Assembly (NCBI RefSeq): GCF_002088275.1
Contig: NZ_AQQS01000002.1
Location: forward strand, 124,001 to 188,000
Origin: Aurantimonas sp. 22II-16-19i
Lineage (GTDB): Bacteria > Pseudomonadota > Alphaproteobacteria > Rhizobiales > Rhizobiaceae
DNA: 64,000 nt
Reading direction: 5' to 3'
Within the stretch, counting starts at the first letter, position 1, and every line of letters starts with the position of its first letter. The notes under the pieces were generated by a model, which searched no databases, was not told the origin of the DNA, and saw only the letters and a program-made list of their open reading frames with translations. Both the position numbers and the translations under genes were made by a program. Positions 47,194-57,338 of the stretch are shown piece after piece.

Positions 47194-48702
47194 TCAGACG
47201 AAGGCGGGGCCGGTGGGCGACAGGTCGATCCCGCTGCGCAGCTTCTTGAAGGAGAGGCCGGCCGGCGAGACCGGCATCGGGCCGGGCGCCGCGGCCACCA
47301 GGATCGTCTCGGCGATCGGCGCGAAGTCGGCGCGGAAATGCACCGAGCTCTTCACCACCAGGATCGCCTGGGCTTCCGGCTCGATACCGACGAAGCGGAA
47401 CATCTCGCGGTCGGCCATCTGCGCCTTGCTGCTGACGACGACGATGGCGACGCCGCCGACCCGGAGATGGGCCGAAGGCCCCAGACGCATCCGCGCGCCG
47501 CCATAGAAGGGTCCGGTGGCGACGAAGTCTCCGTCGGAAAGAGCCATCACCTCGAAGGCGCCGGTATAGGGCGCGTCGCCGAAGACACCCTTCGCGCCGC
47601 CCAGCGCGCCGTGGATCGTCGCGCCGACGCCGGCCTCGTGGGCCGCCTTGGCCATCGCCGGATCGAAGATCGCGCCGATCGCGGCGCGCGTTGCGCCTGC
47701 CTCGACCAGGGCCTTGAGCATGCCCATGGTGTTCGAGTCGCCGCCGGCACCGGGATTGTCCTGGGTGTCGGCGATGACCACCGGCCGGGTCGAAGCTTCG
47801 GCAAGGCGCTGGGCTTCGCGCACCGCCTCCAGCGGATCCAGGCTGTTTCCGGCAAAGGCGAGGCGGGCGGCCGAGACCTTTTTCACGATGGTGTCCGCCG
47901 CCGCGTCGGCTGCCTCGCGGGTTTCCCCATAGGCGACGACCGAGGGCCCGCAGTCGTGGATGTCGGCGGCGGGAAAGCCGCAGAGGAAGGAGACCGAAGG
48001 AACCCGATCCGTCTCCAGCTCCGCCACGGTCCGGTAGATCGACGCATTCGGCTCCATGTCGGTCGACTGCCAGGCGATCGGGATGAGGAAGGGGATCTGC
48101 CGGAAGGCCTTCTGGTATCGCCGGCCGGCGAGAAGGGGAGCGAGTGCGACCGCCGCGCGCCTGCCGGTCTCGGCCATGTCGACATGGGGATAGGTGCGAA
48201 AGGCGACGAGGACGTCGGCATGGTCGACCATCGCCGGCGTGACGTTGCCGTGGAGGTCGAGGCTGGCGACGATCGGGACGTCCGGCCCGACGATCGCGCG
48301 CACCCGGGCGAGAAGCTCGCCCTCGCCGTCCTCCAGGTGCTCGGCGACCATCGCCCCGTGCAGGTCGAGATAGACGCCGTCAAGGGGCAGGGCGTCGGCG
48401 ATCGCGGCGACGAGGCGCGAGGCGATGGTCTCGTAAGCTTCTTCGGTGACGTGGGCCGAGGGAACGGCCGCGCACCAAAGCGTCGGGACGAGCGACCAGC
48501 CGTCCGCTTCGGCCGTTTCGACGAAGCCGCAGATGGCCATGTTGACGTCGCGGGTCGCCTCCAGCATCGCCGGCCCCTCCGACAAAGGCGGCCAGCCGCC
48601 GCCATGCCGGAACGCGGCGAAATCCGCCTTGGTTGGCGCGAAGGTGTTGGTCTCGTGCATGAATCCGCCGACGGCGATGCGCGGCGAAGGAACGCGTTCC
48701 AT
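47194..48702 (-). CDS. M81 family metallopeptidase, MlrC-like
   Basis: A 502-aa protein of the MlrC (DUF1485/M81) family. It opens RIAVGGFMHETNTFAP, with the metal-site His-Glu near residue 16. The DUF1485 core continues with VYLDLHGAMVAEHLEDGEGE and PIVASLDLHGN, and the C-terminal domain has GGVAIVVVSSKAQMADREMF. MlrC cleaves linearised microcystin peptide in sphingomonads, but most relatives serve unknown amide or peptide substrates. It starts nine bases after the double ATPase stop, so it is part of the ABC operon. A cytosolic peptidase acting on imported compound fits best. Confidence 0.88.
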   Translation of the reverse strand: MERVPSPRIAVGGFMHETNTFAPTKADFAAFRHGGGWPPLSEGPAMLEATRDVNMAICGFVETAEADGWSLVPTLWCAAVPSAHVTEEAYETIASRLVAAIADALPLDGVYLDLHGAMVAEHLEDGEGELLARVRAIVGPDVPIVASLDLHGNVTPAMVDHADVLVAFRTYPHVDMAETGRRAAVALAPLLAGRRYQKAFRQIPFLIPIAWQSTDMEPNASIYRTVAELETDRVPSVSFLCGFPAADIHDCGPSVVAYGETREAADAAADTIVKKVSAARLAFAGNSLDPLEAVREAQRLAEASTRPVVIADTQDNPGAGGDSNTMGMLKALVEAGATRAAIGAIFDPAMAKAAHEAGVGATIHGALGGAKGVFGDAPYTGAFEVMALSDGDFVATGPFYGGARMRLGPSAHLRVGGVAIVVVSSKAQMADREMFRFVGIEPEAQAILVVKSSVHFRADFAPIAETILVAAAPGPMPVSPAGLSFKKLRSGIDLSPTGPAFV

Positions 48703-48711
48703 GGGTTTCGA

Positions 48712-50456
<1,745 letters not shown>

Positions 50457-50457
<1 letters not shown>

Positions 50458-51368
50458 CACGCCTGCCTCTTCTTGCCGAGCTTGGGGTCCATGACGTCCC
50501 TTGCGGTGTCGCCGAGAATGTTGATCGACAGGATGGTGATCGACAGGAACAGGCCGGGCCAGAAGATCAGGCTGGGCTTGATCTGGAAGTACAGCCGTCC
50601 CTCCGACATGATGTTGCCCCAGGAGGGCGTCTCGGTGCCGATGCCGGCGCCGAGGAAGGAGAGGATCGCTTCGGTGAGGATCGCCGAGGCGCAGACATAG
50701 GTCGCCTGGACGATCAGCGGAGCGAGAGTGTTCGGCATCAGGTGCCGCCACATGATCTTCGGCAGGCTGGAGCCGACGGCGATCGCCGCCTCGACATAGG
50801 GCTCCTCGCGGGCCGACAGGACGACCGATCGCACCAGCCGCACGACGCGCGGGATCTCCGGGATGGTGATGGCGATGAGGACGGTCCAGAGGCTGGAACC
50901 GGCCAGCGAGACGATGGCAATGGCGAGGAGGATCGACGGGATCGCCATCAGCCCGTCCATGATCCGCATCAGGATCGCGTCGAGCCAGCGGAAGAAGCCG
51001 GCGAAGAGCCCGAGCGGCAGGCCGATCAGAACCGCGACGAGGGCAGCCCCGAGGCCGACGATCAGCGACATCTGGGCGCCGTAGAGCGTTCGCGAGAGGA
51101 CGTCGCGACCATAGGCGTCGGTGCCGAAGAGATGGGCGGCGCTCGCGCCCTGCAGCCGCTCCATCGGGTTCATTGCAATGGGATCGTATGGCGCGATCAG
51201 CGGCGCGAGCAGCGCCGCGACGACGATGACGAACAGGCATACGGCGGCGATGGTCGGCGCGAGCTTCAGGTCGGCCATGTCGATCCGCGGCAGGAACTGG
51301 CGCTTGATGACCGGCTGGCTCGCGCCAGGCGCTGTCGCAGCGGTGGGAGCGGCGTCTCGGTTGGCCAT
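50457..51368 (-). CDS. peptide ABC transporter permease, DppC-like
   Basis: A 303-aa permease with six predicted helices: one N-terminal (LAPTIAAVCLFVIVVAALLAPLI), then a periplasmic loop with FGTDAYGRDVLSRTLYGAQ, the DppC hallmark. The cytoplasmic EAA loop EEPYVEAAIAVGSSLPKIMWRHLMP contacts the ATPase. SWGNIMSEGR and a C-terminal helix with GDTARDVMDPKLG finish it. Both ends overlap neighbours by one base (DppB-like upstream, double ATPase downstream), so translation is coupled. It pairs with the DppB-like protein to form the import pore. Confidence 0.93.
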
Positions 51369-52309
51369 CAGTAGCGGATCCTCGGGTCCATGAAGGCGTA
51401 GGAGATGTCGATCAGGAGATTGATGACGACGTATATCCCGCTGGTCAGCAGAATCAGCGCCTGGATGACCGGATAGTCGCGGGCGAGGATCGCATCGACG
51501 GTGAGCCGCCCGAGACCGGGGATGTTGAAGACGCTCTCGGTGACGACGACGCCGGAGATCATCAGGGCGAAGCCCGTTCCGACGACGGTGAGGATCGGCA
51601 CGGCGGCGTTGCGCAGCGCGTGGCGGAAGAGGACGATCCGCTCCGTCAGGCCCTTCGCCCGCGCGGTGCGGATATAGTCCTCGTCGAGGACCTCGAGCAT
51701 CGCCGCGCGGGTCATCCGGGCGATCAGTGCGATGTAGATCGTCGCGAGGGTGAAGGCCGGCAGGATGATGCGGGCGAGGAACGGTCCGATCCCGTCGAAG
51801 ACGCTCCGGAAGCCCTGGACCGGCAGCAGCCGCAGGTCGATCGCGAAGATCTGGATGAAGATGTAGCCGGTGACGAAGACCGGGATGGAAAAGCCGAGGA
51901 CGGAGATCGCCATCACCACGTTGTCGGTGAGGCTGCCATGGCGCCACGCGGCGATGACGCCCATCGGGATCGACAGGACCAGCGTGATGATCATGGTGAC
52001 GATGGCAAGGCTGAGCGTCGGCTCCAGCCGCTGGCCGATCAGCGTCAGCACCGGCGTGCGGGAGATCAGCGAGGCGCCGAAGTCGCCGGACAGGAGCTGG
52101 CCGCTCCAGGTGACGAACTGGGTCAAGAGCGGCTCGTTGAGGCCGAGGCTGTCGCGGATGCGCTCCAGCTGATCCGGCGTCGCCATGTCGCCGGCGATGA
52201 TCGCCGCGGGATCGCCGGGCGTCAGCCGCAGCAGCAGGAAGACGAACAGCGCCACGACCACCAGCACGGGAACCGATGCCAGGACGCGGCGAGCGATATA
52301 AGCCAGCAT
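51368..52309 (-). CDS. peptide ABC transporter permease, DppB-like
   Basis: A 313-aa permease opening MLAYIARRVLASVPVLVVVALFVFLLLRLTPGDPA, the standard DppB start with its first helix. GLNEPLLTQFVTW and the periplasmic loop follow. The EAA loop is LEVLDEDYIRTARAKGLTERIVLFRHALRN at about 205-235, and FNIPGLGRLTVDAILARDYPVIQALIL is also typical. It overlaps the DppC-like gene by one base. The binding-protein gene ends about 100 bases upstream, leaving room for a hairpin that could lower expression of permeases relative to binding protein. Confidence 0.93.
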   Translation of the reverse strand: MLAYIARRVLASVPVLVVVALFVFLLLRLTPGDPAAIIAGDMATPDQLERIRDSLGLNEPLLTQFVTWSGQLLSGDFGASLISRTPVLTLIGQRLEPTLSLAIVTMIITLVLSIPMGVIAAWRHGSLTDNVVMAISVLGFSIPVFVTGYIFIQIFAIDLRLLPVQGFRSVFDGIGPFLARIILPAFTLATIYIALIARMTRAAMLEVLDEDYIRTARAKGLTERIVLFRHALRNAAVPILTVVGTGFALMISGVVVTESVFNIPGLGRLTVDAILARDYPVIQALILLTSGIYVVINLLIDISYAFMDPRIRY

Positions 52310-52413
52310 GAAGGGATGCCTCGGGGCACGGGACAGGTTCGCCGCCCGTCATATCGGGCGGCGCAGGAGATCCGGCGCCGCCCGATGTCAGGCGGCGCCG
52401 GAACGCGCGTTTG

Positions 52414-54027
52414 CTACTCGGACTTAGTCACGCTCCAGAACACCGGAACCGGCATTTCCAGCATGCCCTCGAGGGTGTTCGAGATCGTGGCGGGGATCAG
52501 GTACTCGCCGACCGGGATGTAGTTCACCACCTCGTAGGCATGGGCCTGGATGTCGGCGGCGATGGTCTTGCGCTCGTCCTCGCTGGTCGCGGAGGCGAAC
52601 TTCACCCGCATTTCTTCGAGCTTGGTGTCGTCCGGCCAGCCGAACCAGGCCGCGCTCTTGCCGCCGCCGTTGAGCATCGGGTTGTTGATCGGGCTCCAGA
52701 CTTCCGGAACGATCCAGTTGGTGAAGAACAGGTTCCAGCCGCCGTCCTTCACGCCGGCCTGGCTGGCCCGGCGGGTGACGAGGGTCTGCCAGTCCATCGG
52801 CTGCATGTCGACGGTGAAGCCGCCCTGGCGCAGCAGCTGTGCCGCGACCACCGGCTGGGCCGCGAGCGAGGCGACGTCGGTCGGCTGCATCAGGACGATC
52901 GGCGTGCCGTCGTAGCCGGCCTCCTTCAGCATCTCCTTGGCCTTTTCGGGCTGCGGCCCGTTAAGGATCGGCTCCGCTCCGGCCTCGGTCGCATAGGGGG
53001 TGTCGCAGCCATACATCGTGCCGCAGACCTTCATGTAGTCGGGATTGCCGACGAGGGCCGCGAGGATCGGCTGCTGGCCGAGCGCCGTCAGGGCGGCGCG
53101 GCGGATCTTCACGTTGTCGAAGGGCGGGTTCAGCCAGTTCAGCCGGGCCATGGTCTGGTAGCCGTACTTGCCGAGGGTCTTGACCGTCAGGTCGGGGTTG
53201 GCCGACAGCAGTGGCAACAGGTCGATCGGGGTCTGCTCGAGGAAGTCGATCTCGCCGGAATTGATCGCGTTCACCGCGGTCTGGGCGTCCGGCATCACCA
53301 CCCAGGTGACCTTGTCGACCTTGACCACCTTGCCGCCGGCGGTCCAGCTCGCCGGCTCCTCGCGCGGCACGTAGTCGGCGTTCTTCTCGTAGACGGCCCG
53401 CACGCCCGGCTCGAACTCGGCCTCGACGAACTTGAACGGTCCCGAACCCGTATAGTCGGTGATCGCCTCGCTCGACGGCGTCTTGGCCACCCGCTCCGGC
53501 ATGATGAAGGTCGGCAGGCCGGAGGGCTTGGCCATCAGCTCGATGGCGTAGGAGAAGGGCTGCGAGAGCTTCATGACGAGGGTCTTGTCGCCCTCAGCCT
53601 CCAGGCTCTCGACGTATTTGAACAGCATCTGGGCGCCGCCGTCCCGCTCGCCCCAGCGCTTCAGCGAGGCGATGGCGTCGGCCGAGGTGACCGGCTGGCC
53701 GTCGGTCCACTTCAGGCCGTCGCGCAGGGTGAAGGTGTAGGTCAGCTGGTCGTCCGACACCGTCCACGAGGCCATCTGCGGCTGCGGCTTCAGGTTCTCG
53801 TCCATGCCGAGAAGCGTGTCGTAGATCATGTAGCCGTGGTTGCGGGTGATGTGCGCCGTGGTGATCACCGGATCCAGCACCCGGATGCCCGAATGCATCA
53901 CCGCGCGGATCTCCTGCGCGGCGGCGGGGCCGGCGGCAAAGCCGCTGAGGGCGAGGGCGGAAGCCAAAAGTGCCGAGCGGACGAGCCGGGCCGGTCGGAA
54001 GGCGGAAGCAGGGGAGAAGAAAGTCAT
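52414..54027 (-). CDS. peptide ABC transporter substrate-binding protein, family 5
   Basis: A 537-aa periplasmic binding protein of solute-binding family 5. The signal peptide is FRPARLVRSALLASALALSGFAAGPAAAQE (cleaved near residue 38). The mature chain begins IRAVMHSGIRVLDPVITTAH and shows the family block YTFTLRDGLKWTDGQPVTSADAIASLKRW (about 95-123). It would capture a peptide-like, amide or other oligomeric ligand and deliver it to the DppB/DppC pore. It is the first and probably best-expressed gene of the eight-gene operon. A perfect palindrome lies 55 bases upstream of its start and a divergent IclR gene beyond that. Confidence 0.92.
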   Translation of the reverse strand: MTFFSPASAFRPARLVRSALLASALALSGFAAGPAAAQEIRAVMHSGIRVLDPVITTAHITRNHGYMIYDTLLGMDENLKPQPQMASWTVSDDQLTYTFTLRDGLKWTDGQPVTSADAIASLKRWGERDGGAQMLFKYVESLEAEGDKTLVMKLSQPFSYAIELMAKPSGLPTFIMPERVAKTPSSEAITDYTGSGPFKFVEAEFEPGVRAVYEKNADYVPREEPASWTAGGKVVKVDKVTWVVMPDAQTAVNAINSGEIDFLEQTPIDLLPLLSANPDLTVKTLGKYGYQTMARLNWLNPPFDNVKIRRAALTALGQQPILAALVGNPDYMKVCGTMYGCDTPYATEAGAEPILNGPQPEKAKEMLKEAGYDGTPIVLMQPTDVASLAAQPVVAAQLLRQGGFTVDMQPMDWQTLVTRRASQAGVKDGGWNLFFTNWIVPEVWSPINNPMLNGGGKSAAWFGWPDDTKLEEMRVKFASATSEDERKTIAADIQAHAYEVVNYIPVGEYLIPATISNTLEGMLEMPVPVFWSVTKSE

Positions 54028-54081
54028 GCGTGCGTCTCCGGAAGGGCGCGGCAGGGCCGCTGACGAGAACCCGCCAACATT

Positions 54082-54096
54082 TAGCGCACTGCGCTA
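54082..54096. promoter_or_regulatory. perfect palindrome, candidate IclR operator
   Basis: TAGCGCA (54082-54088), one central base, then TGCGCTA (54090-54096) form a perfect 15-bp inverted repeat. It lies between divergent genes, 55 bases from the binding-protein ATG and 84 from the iclR ATG. Size and position suit an IclR-family operator controlling the importer operon and possibly iclR itself. Confidence 0.55.
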
Positions 54097-54179
54097 GTGA
54101 TATGCGGATTGAGGTATCGTAAGAACGAGGCTACGAATTAGTCAACATCCATTGTCGAATAAAAAGAGTGCAGCGCAGC

Positions 54180-54947
54180 ATGGAGCAGGACAAGCAGAGG
54201 CGGCGCAACGGACATTTCATCGGGTCGCTGGAGAAGGCGATGCGGCTTCTCGAGGCCTTCGGCCCGGAATCACCTCGCATGGGCCTCACCGAACTCGCCC
54301 GGCAGACCGGCTTCGACCGCTCGACGGTGCAGCGGCTGACGACCACGTTCCATGAACTCGGCTATCTCGACAAGGACCCGTCGACCCGTCGCTACAGCCC
54401 GTCGATCCGCATGAGCGAACTCGCCAACGCCTATCTGTGGTCGGACGACCTCATGCGGGCGGCGATGCCGCGGCTGATCGACCTTCGCCAGAAGCTCGGC
54501 GAGACCATCAACTTCGCGCGCCTTGCGGGAACCGACATCGTCTATACCGCCCGGCTGCCGAGCGCCCGGACGAGCTACGACGCGACGATCATCGGCCGCC
54601 GCGTGCCGGCCCTCAACACCTCGAGCGGGCGGGCCATGCTGTCGCGGCGCCGCCCGGAGGAGCGTGCAGCGGGGGTCGAGGCCTGGCCGCTCAATCGCTA
54701 CACCGACGTGACGCTGATGGACCGCGAGCAGATCCGCGAGCGTGTCGAACTGGCGGCGCGGCAGGGATACGCGATCGCCCAGGACGAGTTGCGGATGAAC
54801 GAACTCGCCGTCGCCGTGGCCGTCGGCCGCGGCGAGGCATCGGGCGGGGCCGTGCAATGCTCGGTCAGCGGGACGGTCTGGACCCCCGAGCGTCTCGTGG
54901 CCGAGATCGTCCCCTCGCTTCTCGACGCCGCCAACGCGATCACCTGA
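54180..54947 (+). CDS. IclR family transcriptional regulator
   Basis: A 255-aa regulator. The winged helix-turn-helix is at about 14-70 (GSLEKAMRLLEAFGP, MGLTELARQTGFDRSTVQRL, HELGYLDKD). The C-terminal effector domain spans about 85-250 (LGETINFARLAGTDIVYTARLPS, GYAIAQDELRMNELAVAVAV). ATG 54180 is preferred over GTG 54168. It is transcribed away from the peptide-importer operon and toward the gamma-glutamyltransferase, so it likely controls both, with a substrate or breakdown product as effector. IclR proteins can activate or repress; which applies here cannot be told. Confidence 0.92.
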   Translation: MEQDKQRRRNGHFIGSLEKAMRLLEAFGPESPRMGLTELARQTGFDRSTVQRLTTTFHELGYLDKDPSTRRYSPSIRMSELANAYLWSDDLMRAAMPRLIDLRQKLGETINFARLAGTDIVYTARLPSARTSYDATIIGRRVPALNTSSGRAMLSRRRPEERAAGVEAWPLNRYTDVTLMDREQIRERVELAARQGYAIAQDELRMNELAVAVAVGRGEASGGAVQCSVSGTVWTPERLVAEIVPSLLDAANAIT

Positions 54948-55047
54948 GCCGACCCATCACGGTCTCGCCCCCGGGGCCGATTCGCTGCCGACCTGCCAAG
55001 CCAGCGCCGCCAGACTGCACCGCCAGACTGCACCGAAAGGAGCTCCC

Positions 55048-56670
55048 ATGACAAACTTCTCCCGCTCGACCATCGTCACCAAGCCCGCCTGCGTCTCGAA
55101 AGGCGGCATCGTCGCCGCGCAGCACCGCCGTGCCGCCGAGGTCGGTGCGGAAGTGCTGGCCGCCGGCGGCGACGCGGTCGATGCGGCGACGGCGGTCTCC
55201 TTCGCCATCGGGGTGGTGGAGCCCTGGATGAGCGGACCGGCCGGCGGCGGCGCGATGATGGTCTGGCGGGCGGGCGAGGCGAGGCCCCATGCGGTCGCCT
55301 ACGGCATGCGGGCGCCGGCGGGGCTCGACCCGCGCGACTATCCCGTGTCGGGCGAGGGCGTCGCCGGCGACCTGTTTCCGTGGCAGCGCGTGGTGGGCGA
55401 TCGCAACATCGAGGGCGGTTCGGCCGTCGCCGTCCCAGGCACCGTCGACGGCATCGGCCTTGCCCACGAGCGCTGGGGCAGGATGCCCTGGCGCGACCTG
55501 GTCGAGCCGGCGGCGGCGCTCGCACGCGAGGGCATGCGGGTGGACTGGTACGCCGCGCTGATCATCGCCTCGGCGGCGCGGTCGCTGGCGAAGGATCGCG
55601 ACGCGGCGGCGCTGTTCCTGGAGGACGGGCTGTTCCCGCCGATCGGCGGCTGGACGGCGCTGAGCGACATCCGGCTGAAGATGCCGCGCTTCGCCGACAC
55701 CTTGGATGCGATCGCCCGCGGCGGCCGGCGCGCCTTCTTCGAGGGCGACGTCGCCCGGGAACTCGCCCGCGACGTCCGCGACAAGGGTGGCTCGCTGAGC
55801 GTGGAGGATCTCGCGGCCTATCGCGCCGAGATCCAGCAGCCGGCGTCGATCGAGGCGTTCGGCGGCCGCCTGCATGCGACGCCGACGCTGACCGCCGGGC
55901 CGACCATCGTCGACACCTTCCGCCGGTTGTCGCAAGCGGTTCCGCCGGAGGGCCGCGCCGGCAAGCTGGCGGCGATGGCCGATGCCCTGTCTGCCGCCTA
56001 TGCCGAGCGGCTGGCGACGATGGGCGACCACGAAAGCCCGCTGTCGCCAGGCTCGACGACGCATTTCTCGGTGGTCGACCGGCACGGCAACATGGTGGCG
56101 ATGACCCAGACCCTTTTGTCGGTGTTCGGGGCGCGGGTGGTCTCGCCGTCGACGGGGCTCCTCCTCAACAACGGCATCATGTGGTTCGATCCGGAGCCGG
56201 GGCGGCCGAATTCGCTCGGCCCCGGCAAGCGCTGTCTGATGAATGTCTGCCCGGTGGTCGGCGAGACCGCCATCGGATCGGCCGAGGAAGCGCGGTTCGC
56301 GATCGGTGCTTCGGGCGGGCGCAAGATCCTGCCGGCCGTCGCCCAGATCGCCCATCGCCTGATGGCAGAAGGGGAGGATCTGGATGCCGCCTTCCATGCC
56401 CCCCGCATCGACGTCTCGGGCGGCGAGACGGTGATCGCCGACTCGGCCTTCGCGAGCGAGGACCTGTCGGAGCTTCGCCGGGCGTTCCATGTCGAGACCG
56501 CGCCGCGGACCGTCTTCCCCTACGCCTTCGCCTGTCCGGCGGGCGTCATGCGCCGGGGCGACGTCAATTCCGGCGCGACCGAAATCATGTCCCCCTGGGG
56601 CGACGCGGTGGCGGAGGATTTCCGCGGCCCGGACGATGGACCGTCGCGCGCTCGACCTTCAGGCGATTGA
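55048..56670 (+). CDS. gamma-glutamyltransferase family protein
   Basis: A 540-aa Ntn-hydrolase related to gamma-glutamyltranspeptidase. The N-terminal ACVSKGGIVAAQHRRAAEVGAEVL, GGDAVDAATA and MSGPAGGGAMMVW blocks are present. The autoprocessing/catalytic Thr337 is in SPGSTTHFSVVD, and the small subunit would be residues 337-540 with LLLNNGIMWFDPEPG. No signal peptide is seen, so unlike classical GGT it stays in the cytosol. It may hydrolyse gamma-glutamyl amides or act like cephalosporin/GL-7-ACA acylase relatives. It is about 100 bases after iclR, on the same strand, and matches the hydrolase-rich operon opposite. Confidence 0.9.
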   Translation: MTNFSRSTIVTKPACVSKGGIVAAQHRRAAEVGAEVLAAGGDAVDAATAVSFAIGVVEPWMSGPAGGGAMMVWRAGEARPHAVAYGMRAPAGLDPRDYPVSGEGVAGDLFPWQRVVGDRNIEGGSAVAVPGTVDGIGLAHERWGRMPWRDLVEPAAALAREGMRVDWYAALIIASAARSLAKDRDAAALFLEDGLFPPIGGWTALSDIRLKMPRFADTLDAIARGGRRAFFEGDVARELARDVRDKGGSLSVEDLAAYRAEIQQPASIEAFGGRLHATPTLTAGPTIVDTFRRLSQAVPPEGRAGKLAAMADALSAAYAERLATMGDHESPLSPGSTTHFSVVDRHGNMVAMTQTLLSVFGARVVSPSTGLLLNNGIMWFDPEPGRPNSLGPGKRCLMNVCPVVGETAIGSAEEARFAIGASGGRKILPAVAQIAHRLMAEGEDLDAAFHAPRIDVSGGETVIADSAFASEDLSELRRAFHVETAPRTVFPYAFACPAGVMRRGDVNSGATEIMSPWGDAVAEDFRGPDDGPSRARPSGD

Positions 56671-56682
56671 GCGGCGCGGCCG

Positions 56683-56707
56683 ATGCACGCCATTGCGGGG
56701 CGTGCAT
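56683..56707 (+). other. hairpin just after the GGT stop codon
   Basis: ATGCACGCC (56683-56691) and GGCGTGCAT (56699-56707) form a perfect 9-bp stem with a 7-base loop, 13 bases after the stop. It has no U run. It may protect the mRNA 3' end or form the 5' part of the small-RNA candidate that follows. Confidence 0.5.
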
Positions 56708-56760
56708 GGCTGCCATGTTTCGGGTGCTCTGGCTGCAGGACGTCGATCGTGGGAGAAGCA

Positions 56761-56838
56761 TCTCAGGCAAGCAACTCCTCCCAAACGTTTGCCGAACTTT
56801 GAGAGCCCGTCCGGATCCTCCCCCGGACGGGCTTTTTT
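56761..56838 (+). ncRNA. second candidate anti-Shine-Dalgarno small RNA
   Basis: A hairpin with outer stem TCTCA/TGAGA (56761-56765/56800-56804) and inner stem GGCAAGC/GTTTGCC (56766-56772/56787-56793) presents CTCCTCCC at 56775-56782 in a 14-base loop. It is followed at once by a terminator hairpin whose loop reads ATCCTCCC. The two exposed anti-SD strings and the compact layout repeat those of the candidate at 34661-34820. The 5' end may lie further upstream, up to the hairpin at 56683. It could be a stand-alone small RNA or a processed 3' end of the gamma-glutamyltransferase mRNA. Confidence 0.5.
56805..56838 (+). terminator. intrinsic terminator
   Basis: GCCCGTCCGG (56805-56814) pairs perfectly with CCGGACGGGC (56823-56832) around an 8-base loop and is followed by six T. 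It is among the strongest terminators in the window and ends the GGT/small-RNA transcript. Confidence 0.9.
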
Positions 56839-56922
56839 GTTTGGGCCATCTGTCGCGGCGAGTGCCGTCGATGCCGCGGGCGTTCACGTGGGTCGCGACA
56901 TCCGTCGGCTCAGCCGCGCTCA

Positions 56923-56964
56923 GCCGATCAGGCGCCGCGGGCCGATCGCCGATCAGGCGCCGCG
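56923..56964. repeat. 17-bp direct repeat over the DUF2293 stop codon
   Basis: GCCGATCAGGCGCCGCG is present at 56923-56939 and again at 56948-56964. The second copy contains the stop codon and last codons of the minus-strand DUF2293 gene. It looks like a small local duplication of the gene's 3' end. Confidence 0.7.
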
Positions 56965-57330
56965 ATCCGCTTCCTGCGTGTCTTCCCCGTCTTCATCCGC
57001 ATCCTCTGCCGCGGCTTCCGCCTCGTCCGCGACGTCGGCCGGATCGACATGGCGGCGCGCGCCCCACGCGTCGAGAACCGCATTGATGTCGTCGGCGACG
57101 AAGAAGCGGGCGGCGTCGCGGTCGTAGCCGTCGTCCATGAGCGCGTCGTAGTCGGTGTGTTCGTGCCGGATGCGGGCCACCACCGCAAGCCAAACGGCGG
57201 CTTCCGGCGACAGGCTGCGCATGCGGCGCGAGCGGGCCGCCTCGCGAATCGCTTCGGCGTCGAGGAAGGGCGCGCGCGGGATGGTCGCCGTCACCGCCCG
57301 CACGATGCGCCTCTGTCGTTCCGTCGCCAT
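56953..57330 (-). CDS. DUF2293 domain protein
   Basis: A 125-aa protein with the DUF2293 core: MATERQRRIVRAVTATIPRAPFLDAE, SRRMRSLSPEAAVWLAVVARIRHEHTDYD and LMDDGYDRDAARFFVADDINAVLDAWG. The final 30 residues are an acidic Ala/Asp/Glu tail. Function is unknown; the basic helical core could bind nucleic acid. ATG 57330 is chosen because the domain starts there. It is eight bases downstream of trmO on the same strand, so the two are probably co-transcribed. Family members are common in alphaproteobacteria and fungi. Confidence 0.8.
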   Translation of the reverse strand: MATERQRRIVRAVTATIPRAPFLDAEAIREAARSRRMRSLSPEAAVWLAVVARIRHEHTDYDALMDDGYDRDAARFFVADDINAVLDAWGARRHVDPADVADEAEAAAEDADEDGEDTQEADRGA

Positions 57331-57338
57331 CGCCGCCG

